A stretch of DNA of 64,000 bases from positions 1,829,001 through 1,893,000 of the forward strand of contig NZ_JIAL01000001.1 in the NCBI RefSeq assembly GCF_000688455.1, read 5' to 3'. Both the position numbers and the translations under genes were made by a program. The notes below the pieces were generated by a model that did not search any database, was not told where the DNA came from, and worked only from the letters and a program-made list of their open reading frames with translations. Source of the DNA: Pseudacidobacterium ailaaui (lineage in GTDB: Bacteria; Acidobacteriota; Terriglobia; Terriglobales; Acidobacteriaceae). How positions within the stretch are numbered: position 1 is the stretch's first letter; the number at the start of each line of letters is the position of its first letter. Below, piece after piece: positions 53,520 through 61,721 of the stretch.

Positions 53520-54686
53520 GTGACCCATTCGATCTCCCGGCGCAGCTTCATCAAAGAAGCTGCGCTCGTTTCATTGGCGGCAGAGGCCGGATTGGCAGGA
53601 GCAAAGACCATTCCGGAAAAGCAGCTTCTCTTTGTCGGCACGCAGACAGGACCGGCAAGCAAGGGCATCTATGCATTTGCATGGGATGCGAACAGCGGCT
53701 CACTCCATGAACTTGGGCTGGCCGCCGAGAGCGACAACCCTACGTTCCTGGCCCTGTCGCCAGACAACAAACGGCTCTATGCGGCCAACGAAATCAATGA
53801 ATATCAGGGCGCCAAGAGCGGCGCCATCAGCGGATTTACCGTGGACCGCGCTGCCGCAAAGCTCATTCCACTCAATACGGTCCCTTCCACGGCCTCCGGC
53901 CCTTGTCATGTGGCCGTAGATGCAACAGGACACACCGTCCTCTGCGCGAATTACAGCGGAGGCGGTGCGGCCTCCTTCCACGCCGATGCGCAGGGACATC
54001 TGAGCGAGGCCGTGTCCGAATTTCATTACCACGGACACAGCGTGGTGGCCGACCGGCAGGAAGCGCCTCATGCGCACCGCGCCACGGTTTCGCCGGACAA
54101 CCGTTTCGTCTATATCAATGACCTTGGGCTGGACTGCATCCACATCTACCGGCTCGATGCAGCCACATCGAAGCTGATGCCAAATCCTTCCGTGTTGCAG
54201 TGGACGGCGAAGCCCGGCTCCGGTCCGCGCGCGCTGCGCTTTCATCCCAACGGCAAATGGGCCTTCTGCATCCATGAACTCGCCTGCGCGCTGGAGGTGC
54301 TCAAGTGGGAACCACATTCTGGCGCGCTTACGTCAATCCATCGCGTGGACCTTCTGCCCAAAGACTACCACCAGCCTTCGCTTGCATCTGAGGTCGTCTT
54401 TGACCGCCAGGGGAAGTTCGCCTATGCAGCCGTCCGGGGATACGACCACATCATGACCTGGGCCATCGACCCGGTTTCCGCAACGCTTACACTGCTCGAC
54501 CGCACCTCGGCCGGGGGCAGGACGCCGCGTCATATCGCCATGGATCCGACGGACAGCTGGCTGCTGGTAGCAAATCAGGACTCAGACAACATCGCCGTCA
54601 TCCGCAGAGACAAGCAGACAGGCAAACTACAGAAGGCGGGCGAGAGCTACCCTCAGGTAAAACCGCAGTGCCTGGTTTTTATCTAA
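53520..54686 (+). CDS. Tat-exported 6-phosphogluconolactonase-like beta-propeller
   Basis: A 388-residue seven-bladed propeller of the lactonase family (YbhE/Pgl type). The N-terminus SRRSFIKEAALVSLAAEAG is a twin-arginine signal (SRRSFIK at 6-12), so it is exported folded. Repeats such as NPTFLALSPDNKRLYAANE, GPCHVAVDATGHTVLCANYS, HRATVSPDNRFVYINDLG and RHIAMDPTDSWLLVANQDS are the propeller blades, with the conserved Ala/Asn sites. The cytosolic YbhE is intracellular; the signal here suggests a periplasmic lactonase acting on sugar lactones (inference). The start is GTG at 53520, 38 bp after glyA; no Shine-Dalgarno match is strong. Confidence 0.85.
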   Translation: MTHSISRRSFIKEAALVSLAAEAGLAGAKTIPEKQLLFVGTQTGPASKGIYAFAWDANSGSLHELGLAAESDNPTFLALSPDNKRLYAANEINEYQGAKSGAISGFTVDRAAAKLIPLNTVPSTASGPCHVAVDATGHTVLCANYSGGGAASFHADAQGHLSEAVSEFHYHGHSVVADRQEAPHAHRATVSPDNRFVYINDLGLDCIHIYRLDAATSKLMPNPSVLQWTAKPGSGPRALRFHPNGKWAFCIHELACALEVLKWEPHSGALTSIHRVDLLPKDYHQPSLASEVVFDRQGKFAYAAVRGYDHIMTWAIDPVSATLTLLDRTSAGGRTPRHIAMDPTDSWLLVANQDSDNIAVIRRDKQTGKLQKAGESYPQVKPQCLVFI

Positions 54687-54725
54687 AATGAGGCTGCTTG
54701 TCATGCCCCGGAAAGGAATGCGGCT

Positions 54726-55487
54726 TTGGACGAAATGTTGAAGCTTCCGTTTTCTGTTTTCGCAGTTTCGTTGGCTTCTCTTTGGCTCGCAGTACAGATG
54801 GGCAGTTTTATCGCCAACAGATTTCGCCCCATAAAGGACGATGAGAGGAGCGATCTCGACTTAGTCATCAGCGCAAGCCTCACATTGCTCGCTCTCATCA
54901 TCGGCTTCACCTTTTCCATGGCTGTGAGCCGATATGACCAGCGCAAGAATTACGAGGAAGAAGAAGCGAACGCCATCGGTACCGAGTATCTTCGTGCCGA
55001 TCTGCTGCCTCCTGCGGGGGCCGAAAGGGTCCGCGGGCTGCTCTTGCAGTATCTTGACCAGCGACTTTTGTTCTATACAGTGCGCGATGCTTCCAGGCTG
55101 AAGGGAATCGACACGGAGACGGCAAGACTTCAGGCTGCCATGTGGTCCGCCGTCCAGAGCGCCGCGGGAGCACAGCCTACCCCACCGGTGGCACTGGCTG
55201 TTATGGGAATGAATGATGTACTCAACCGGCAGGGATATACGCAGGCCGCCTGGTGGAATCGCATTCCGTTAGCAGCTTGGGTCCTGATGTTCACGCTTGC
55301 AGTTTGCTGTTGTCTGCTGATCGGTTATGGCGCACACCGCAGAGGAAATCTCTTCTTCATGGTCCTCCCGTTTCTCGTGGCGATGGCCTTCTTTCTCATT
55401 GCTGACATTGACAGTCCACGCTATGGCGTCATCCGCGTGGCACCGCAAAATCTGATGAGTCTGTCACAGTCCTTGCAGGCGCACTAA
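54726..55487 (+). CDS. DUF4239-like membrane protein
   Basis: A 253-residue membrane protein with two N-terminal helices (LPFSVFAVSLASLWLAVQMG, LVISASLTLLALIIGFTFSMA), a charged cytoplasmic or periplasmic loop of about 95 residues (SRYDQRKNYEEEEANAIGTE onward), and two C-terminal helices (LAAWVLMFTLAVCCCLLIGY, LFFMVLPFLVAMAFFLIADI). The LxxGFTFSMAxxRYDxRKxxxxxEANAIGTxxLRxDLLP region is the DUF4239 (bestrophin-like) signature. Its role is unknown. A TTG at 54726 opens the frame; the ATG at 54735 is also possible. Confidence 0.8.
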   Translation: MDEMLKLPFSVFAVSLASLWLAVQMGSFIANRFRPIKDDERSDLDLVISASLTLLALIIGFTFSMAVSRYDQRKNYEEEEANAIGTEYLRADLLPPAGAERVRGLLLQYLDQRLLFYTVRDASRLKGIDTETARLQAAMWSAVQSAAGAQPTPPVALAVMGMNDVLNRQGYTQAAWWNRIPLAAWVLMFTLAVCCCLLIGYGAHRRGNLFFMVLPFLVAMAFFLIADIDSPRYGVIRVAPQNLMSLSQSLQAH

Positions 55488-55529
55488 CCAGGCCTGCTTT
55501 CCGGCCCCCTGCCTGCAGGTCCCATCTGC

Positions 55530-56087
55530 CTAGGCGCGCAAGGACAGTGCTGCCGTGTTTCTACCAAAGATGCGCCGCAGCCAATGCGACAGTCCCGACA
55601 GGGCAAGGACAGATTGCTGCGCGCGGAGCTGCTGGTTTTCCGCGATCAGCTCCTGCACCTGCTCACGCAGATCATCCACCTCCAGGATGCAGTGGCGCAG
55701 ATAGGTCGAGGCTGAAAGCCCTGCATCCGCTGCGCGAAGCCTTAGCAGCTTTTGTTCTGCATCGGTCATGCGTACCGAAAGTGTTGTGGTCCGTGGTACC
55801 AGCGCAGCGGGCTTCTTTCCCGCAGGCACAATGGCCGCACTTTCTGCCAGTACTTGTTTGAATGGAGCAGTCTTCTGCTTTACTGGCGCAGATTTCTTTG
55901 GCGATGTGCAGCGTCTTTTGGGGGCCGAAGCCTTCGGCTCCTTCGCAGAAGCGGTCCGGGGACGGCGGGCCTCTTCATAGGAAAGTTCACGGACCTCTGA
56001 GGTCTCCGGCTGCGCCTGTGCCGCAGTCCAGGCCTGAAAGCGGCTGACAATGGTGCTGATGTCTTCTACTGCCGATTGGGTGCTCAT
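55530..56087 (-). CDS. Ribbon-helix-helix and coiled-coil protein
   Basis: A 185-residue protein. Residues 1-90 are a disordered, basic linker (KEPKASAPKRRCTSPKKSAP). Residues about 98-130 (RTTTLSVRMTDAEQKLLRLRA, then GLSASTYLRHCIL) match a ribbon-helix-helix DNA-binding unit as in MobC and Arc-type repressors. A leucine-zipper-like stretch follows (LREQVQELIAENQQLRAQQS). Inference: it binds DNA as a dimer, as an RHH regulator or mobilisation accessory. No relaxase, oriT or mobile element lies nearby to support mobilisation. It is convergent with the DUF4239-like gene. Confidence 0.65.
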   Translation of the reverse strand: MSTQSAVEDISTIVSRFQAWTAAQAQPETSEVRELSYEEARRPRTASAKEPKASAPKRRCTSPKKSAPVKQKTAPFKQVLAESAAIVPAGKKPAALVPRTTTLSVRMTDAEQKLLRLRAADAGLSASTYLRHCILEVDDLREQVQELIAENQQLRAQQSVLALSGLSHWLRRIFGRNTAALSLRA

Positions 56088-56144
56088 GGGGCGAGTGTAA
56101 GGCTGGAGAAGCGAGGAAACAGAGTGATTTGCAGCTAAAGTAAG

Positions 56145-56173
56145 TCCCCCTGTTCCATTTTGGAACAGGGGGA
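56145..56173 (-). terminator. Terminator downstream of ahcY
   Basis: TCCCCCTGTTCCA (56145-56157) and TGGAACAGGGGGA (56161-56173) form a perfect 13-bp stem with a three-base loop. It begins 50 bp after the ahcY stop (minus strand). It lies between ahcY and the ribbon-helix-helix gene on the same strand; the U-tract is short and interrupted. Confidence 0.75.
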
Positions 56174-56223
56174 TGCGATTCCGGGAACATTGGAAAGCAG
56201 TGGGGCCTCCAGCACAAGCGAAT

Positions 56224-57528
<1,305 letters not shown>

Positions 57529-57623
57529 CTAGAAGGCCGCTTGAGTACACCTATGAGGATATCATCGGAGGTGAGCGGTCGATTGCCCTAAATCCTGGGC
57601 AATCCGACCCGCAGGATGAGAAA

Positions 57624-57767
57624 GTGGTCTCAAAACAGCTCCAACTGACTCCCCGGCAGATGACGCGGATCTCCCGCGCGCTGGCCGATCCACACCGCTA
57701 TGAAATTCTGAAGAAAATTGCAGAAAAGCAATGGGAAGGCGTTCGGGTCGCTGGCGGCGCGCGCTGA
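57624..57767 (+). pseudogene. 5' fragment of an ArsR-family regulator gene
   Basis: The plus frame (open from 57519) reads LTPRQMTRISRALADPHRYE followed by ILKKIAEKQWEGV and stops. LxxALADPxRxEILxxIA is the first helix pair of an ArsR winged helix-turn-helix protein, but the recognition helix and wing are missing and the next 60 bp before the ada stop hold no continuation in any frame. The preceding residues (about 1-35) do not resemble anything. It diverges from ahcY. In some proteobacteria an ArsR-type protein (SahR) controls ahcY and metK, so this may be a decayed relative (inference). Confidence 0.55.
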
Positions 57768-57827
57768 AGGACAAGCGGCATTCTCTGCTGGGGACTGCCC
57801 TTCTGCGAAGCGTAGTGGAGTGGCCTC

Positions 57828-58877
57828 TCAGCGGGAAGACCGCTCCAGTTCGAGCAGCGTTTTCTTCCGCTCCAGCCCCCATCGGTACCCGGTAAGGGTA
57901 CCATCGCTCCCAATCACACGATGGCAGGGGACGACCACTGCGACGGGATTGGCAGCACAGGCGCGTGCCACCGCCCGTATGGCCCTCGGCTGGCCAATCT
58001 CTTGTGCAATCTGTGAGTAGGTGCGGGTTTCCCCGCGAGGGATGCGTCGGAGGGCCTCCCACACACGGCGCTGGAACGCGGTGGCGCGAACATCCAGCGG
58101 CAGTTCCAGCGCTACAGGATGTTCGGTCATCTGTGCCAGGATTTTCTGTACCGTTACGCCCAGACCCTCCGTGTCCCGTTGAAGCGTCGCCAGAGGAAAG
58201 CGCGAGGCCAGCTCATCTTCAAGCTCACTCGCAAGGGAGCCAAATGCGATGGCACACAGGCCCAGTTCAGTTGCCGCTACCAGCATCTTTCCCAGGGGAG
58301 AATCAACAATGGTGTAGTGGATCGTGATGTCCCTGCCGCCTTTACGGTATTCCGTCGGGGTCATGCCAAGGTGCGCCTCGGCTGATTCATAAAGACGGCT
58401 GCTGGACGCAAAGCCCGCCTCGTAAAGGGCCGTGGTCACGCTGTCCCGCCCCAGGAGTCTTTGGCGGAAGCGCTCCATCCGCCGCGCCTGCTGATACTGG
58501 CGGGGTGAGATGCCGAGGTACTTCCGGAAGAGCCGCTGCGAGTGAAAAGCGCTCAACCCTAGAATGCTGCCGAGTTTTTTAAGCTGAATGGTGCAGTCCA
58601 GGTTCTCTTCGATGTAATCGCAGGCCATCGTCAATATGCGGATCTCGGGACGCTGCTGGTTCGGCAGGCACCGCTTGCAGGCGCGGTATCCGGCGCACTC
58701 GGCCAGCTCGCAGGTGGCGAAGAATTCCACTGAGGCCCGTGAGGGCCTGCGGCTCGGGCAGGAAGGACGGCAATAAATCCCCGTGCTCCGCACCGCATAA
58801 ACAAAGAGCATATCGGCAGAAGCTTGTCGCGATTCCACCATCTGCCATGCCTGCTCCCAAACCTGAATGCCGCCCAT
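57828..58877 (-). CDS. ada: Ada-type DNA alkylation repair regulator and methyltransferase
   Basis: A 349-residue three-part protein. Residues 1-80 are the Ada zinc domain: Cys36, Cys40, Cys67 and Cys70 in TGIYCRPSCPSRRP and YRACKRCLPN, with the methyl-phosphotriester acceptor Cys36. Residues about 85-185 are an AraC-type helix-turn-helix (LGLSAFHSQRLFRKYLGISP). The C-terminal O6-methylguanine-DNA methyltransferase ends in VVVPCHRVIGSDG with acceptor Cys318. Methylation of the first Cys switches it to an activator of its own operon in E. coli. The ATG at 58877 matches Ada proteins; the open frame to 59102 is a spurious extension. It overlaps no neighbour and lies next to metK. Confidence 0.93.
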   Translation of the reverse strand: MGGIQVWEQAWQMVESRQASADMLFVYAVRSTGIYCRPSCPSRRPSRASVEFFATCELAECAGYRACKRCLPNQQRPEIRILTMACDYIEENLDCTIQLKKLGSILGLSAFHSQRLFRKYLGISPRQYQQARRMERFRQRLLGRDSVTTALYEAGFASSSRLYESAEAHLGMTPTEYRKGGRDITIHYTIVDSPLGKMLVAATELGLCAIAFGSLASELEDELASRFPLATLQRDTEGLGVTVQKILAQMTEHPVALELPLDVRATAFQRRVWEALRRIPRGETRTYSQIAQEIGQPRAIRAVARACAANPVAVVVPCHRVIGSDGTLTGYRWGLERKKTLLELERSSR

Positions 58878-59049
58878 CGTACCCTCGCTTTCGTTCAGGT
58901 TTTGATCTTCGCGCACAGGAATCAGTACGTCACTCCGAATTTTGCGGTCAAACTTTTGATTTGTCACTTCAGATGCCGGGCTTGATACGGTCCTCTGCGC
59001 TGAGGGGGGCAGCCAGCGCTGCATCCCGAAAAGGAGAAAACCTGAACAA

Positions 59050-59075
59050 AAAGGCAGACCCTGAGGTCTGCCTTT
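59050..59075 (-). terminator. Terminator downstream of metK
   Basis: AAAGGCAGACC (59050-59060) and GGTCTGCCTTT (59065-59075) form a perfect 11-bp stem with a CTGA loop. On the minus strand the stem runs into TTTTTGTT, a proper U-tract. It sits 58 bp after the metK stop codon and before ada. Confidence 0.88.
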
Positions 59076-59133
59076 GATCTTTCGGTGTGTCTGCCCTTTC
59101 ACAGAGCGAAAGTGCAGAACGACCGGCCCATCC

Positions 59134-60306
59134 CTACTTGACCGCTTCCACCTTCAACCCGGCCTGTTCGCGCAGAGCTTCGGCCTTGTCGGTGGCTTCC
59201 CAGGTAAAGTCCTTTTCGTTGCGGCCAAAGTGGCCATAAGCTGCGGTCTTCTGGTAAATGGGACGGCGCAGGTTCAGGCTCTCAATGATGCCCTTGGGGG
59301 TCAAAGAGAAGTTGGCGCGGACCAGCTCTTCGAGCTTTCTTGCCTCGATTTTGCCCGTGCCAAATGTCTCTACCAGAACGCTGACCGGCTCGGCCACGCC
59401 GATGGCATAGGCAAGCTGTACCTCGCAGCGGTCGGCCAGGCCTGCGGCCACGATGTTCTTGGCAATATAGCGGGCCATGTAAGCGGCAGAGCGGTCCACC
59501 TTTGTCGGGTCCTTTCCGCTGAAGGCGCCGCCGCCGTGACGCCCCATTCCTCCGTAAGTATCAACAATGATCTTGCGTCCGGTGAGGCCGGAATCGCCCA
59601 TCGGTCCGCCAATGACAAAGCGTCCAGTGGGATTGATATGGTATTTGGTATTTTCATCCAGAAGGCCCGCCGGCAGCACGGCCTGGATGACGTTCTTCAG
59701 GATGTCAGCACGCAGTTCTTCGTTCGTGACCGTCTCCGCGTGCTGGGTGGAGATTACGACTGCGTCAATGCGGGTCGGTTTGCCTTCGGCGTTGTACTCC
59801 ACCGTGACCTGGCTCTTGCCATCCGGGCGCAGATAAGGCAGCTTGCCGCTTTTGCGTACGGCACTCAACTGGCGGGTGAGCTTATGCGCCCAGGAGATGG
59901 GGGCAGGCATCAGCTCGTCGGTCTCGTTGGTGGCATAACCAAACATCATGCCCTGGTCGCCAGCGCCGCCCGTGTCCACGCCCATGGCGATGTCGCCCGA
60001 CTGCTTATTGATCGAAGAGATGACCGCACAGGTGTTCGAATCAAAGCCATAAAGGGCATTGTCATAACCGATGGCTGCGACCACGCCGCGCACCAGCGTC
60101 TGGAAATCGACATAGGCCCGGGTCGTAATTTCGCCCGCAATGACAACAAGACCGGTTGCAGTAAGAGTCTCGCAGGCCACGCGGCTGTAGGGGTCCTGTT
60201 CCAGACATGCATCAAGAATGGCATCAGAAATCTGGTCGGCAATTTTGTCTGGATGGCCTTCGGTTACGGATTCTGAGGTGAATAAAAACCTGTCGCGTGC
60301 GGACAA
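59134..60306 (-). CDS. metK: S-adenosylmethionine synthase
   Basis: A 390-residue enzyme making SAM from methionine and ATP. It starts [20 protein letters not shown], with the ATP-binding [35 protein letters not shown], and [20 protein letters not shown]. The C-terminus holds [20 protein letters not shown]. The start is TTG at 60306, preceded by GGGAGA at suitable spacing; the longer frame from 60408 adds 34 residues without homology. No SAM riboswitch was recognised in the 263-bp divergent region to thiL. It shares the methyl cycle with ahcY, about 1.6 kb downstream on the same strand. Confidence 0.96.
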   Translation of the reverse strand: MSARDRFLFTSESVTEGHPDKIADQISDAILDACLEQDPYSRVACETLTATGLVVIAGEITTRAYVDFQTLVRGVVAAIGYDNALYGFDSNTCAVISSINKQSGDIAMGVDTGGAGDQGMMFGYATNETDELMPAPISWAHKLTRQLSAVRKSGKLPYLRPDGKSQVTVEYNAEGKPTRIDAVVISTQHAETVTNEELRADILKNVIQAVLPAGLLDENTKYHINPTGRFVIGGPMGDSGLTGRKIIVDTYGGMGRHGGGAFSGKDPTKVDRSAAYMARYIAKNIVAAGLADRCEVQLAYAIGVAEPVSVLVETFGTGKIEARKLEELVRANFSLTPKGIIESLNLRRPIYQKTAAYGHFGRNEKDFTWEATDKAEALREQAGLKVEAVK

Positions 60307-60569
60307 TCGAGTTTCTCCCTTAAAGTGCGATGGGGCCGCCGCCCGCAAAGCACAAAGCAGGCAATTGGCACCTTTATGATGGTACAAGACCCGAAGCGGG
60401 GAGGGCAAAGCATCCCAGTCAATGGGGTGCGGGCGCTGCTCAGCGGGAAGATTCGGTACTAAACGGCAATCTACCCGGAGTTTGGGTCCGCGGAAGGCCT
60501 CGCGCCTGTCTTGAGAGACGGGGCACGGATGAAAAGGCGGCGACCGTGGGCCGCGGCTTCCTCGTCTGA

Positions 60570-61640
60570 ATGGAGCGCAGTATTCTTATCATCGTGCGCG
60601 GAAAAAGCAAACCGTTGCCTGTTACCGGCGAGCAGGCATTCATCGCCTCGGTCCGCAGGCGCGCGGGCGGCTCAGGCCATGTGCGCACCGGCATCGGGGA
60701 CGACTGCGCGGTTCTCCGCGCCCCTCAGGGCAGCGAAATTCTGGTGACGACGGATTTTTCTTTGGAGCAGGTGCACTTCCGCCGCGACTGGCACCCTCCA
60801 GAATCAGCCGGGCACCGTTGCCTGGCCCGTGGGCTGAGCGATCTGGCTGCCATGGGGGCCAGGCCGCTGGCGGCCTTTCTTTCGCTGGCCCTTCCGCCGG
60901 AATGCACCGGTGCCTGGGCCCGCCGATTTCTAAATGGGCTGCTCTCACTGGCCCGGCGGCACAAGGTCCCTCTGGCTGGCGGCGATACGGCGCAATCGCC
61001 CACGGGCCGCCCGGAAGGGCTGGTCCTGGCCGATATTGTTCTGATTGGGGCGGCCCCTCAGGGGGCGGCGCTGTTGCGCTCCGGGGCCCGGGCCGGAGAC
61101 ATTCTTTACCTGACCGGGGCGCTGGGCGGAGCTGCGGCCGAGCTGCTGGCCCTGGGCCGCGCACCCGAGGCTTTTCAGAGGCAGACCCGTGCCGTCGCCG
61201 GGCATCCGCACCTGTATCCTATGCCGCGCCTGGGCATCGGGGCAGCATTGCTGGCCGGGAAAATGGCCACCGCGGCCATCGATGTGAGCGACGGTCTTTC
61301 CACAGACCTCGCGCACCTTTGTGACGAGTCCGGCCTGGCCGCCGAGATTCACGAATCCGCACTGCCCATCCACCCGCTGGCCCGTAAGGCCGAGGCCGAT
61401 GGGTGGGTGCCCTCGGCCCTGCATCTGGCCCTGAATGGCGGCGAAGACTACGAATTGCTCTTTACCGCTCCTCCCGAAAAAAAAATCCCCTCACGTCTCG
61501 CCGGAGTTTCCATTCATGCCATCGGTGCGATGACCCGGCGTGACCGGGGGAAACCGCGCATCACCCTCACTCGGCCGGATGGAAAGCGCATGCAGGTGCG
61601 CGCCTCCGGATGGGAACACTTCGTTACAAGTCGCAGGTAG
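60570..61640 (+). CDS. thiL: Thiamine-monophosphate kinase
   Basis: A 356-residue enzyme of the PurM-like family that phosphorylates thiamine monophosphate to thiamine diphosphate. Motifs are [90 protein letters not shown] and [15 protein letters not shown]. The first 30 residues ([20 protein letters not shown]) do not resemble other ThiL proteins, so a later start is possible, but no better ribosome site was seen. It diverges from metK. No thiamine (TPP) riboswitch is visible upstream. Confidence 0.94.
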   Translation: MERSILIIVRGKSKPLPVTGEQAFIASVRRRAGGSGHVRTGIGDDCAVLRAPQGSEILVTTDFSLEQVHFRRDWHPPESAGHRCLARGLSDLAAMGARPLAAFLSLALPPECTGAWARRFLNGLLSLARRHKVPLAGGDTAQSPTGRPEGLVLADIVLIGAAPQGAALLRSGARAGDILYLTGALGGAAAELLALGRAPEAFQRQTRAVAGHPHLYPMPRLGIGAALLAGKMATAAIDVSDGLSTDLAHLCDESGLAAEIHESALPIHPLARKAEADGWVPSALHLALNGGEDYELLFTAPPEKKIPSRLAGVSIHAIGAMTRRDRGKPRITLTRPDGKRMQVRASGWEHFVTSRR

Positions 61641-61680
61641 ATTGAATTTTTAGTAAATATCTAAGTAAGCAACTTTCCCG

Positions 61681-61721
61681 AAGATGCTGCATCCTTTTCT
61701 TGAGGAGGCAGTATCTTTTTT
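61681..61721 (+). promoter_or_regulatory. Terminator-like hairpin directly before the TonB-receptor start (possible attenuator)
   Basis: AAGATGCTGC (61681-61690) pairs with GCAGTATCTT (61708-61717) over ten positions with one G-T pair, around a 17-base loop, and is followed by TTTT up to base 61721; the ATG follows at 61722. The gene's likely Shine-Dalgarno, GAGGAGG (61702-61708), is in the loop and 3' arm. A hairpin plus U-run with no room for a later promoter suggests control of read-through or of translation. Confidence 0.5.

Noticed and set aside
60307-60569. Possible SAM or TPP riboswitch between metK and thiL
   Set aside because: I looked for the conserved cores of SAM-I, SAM-II and TPP elements on both strands and saw none; only short GC-rich stems are present.
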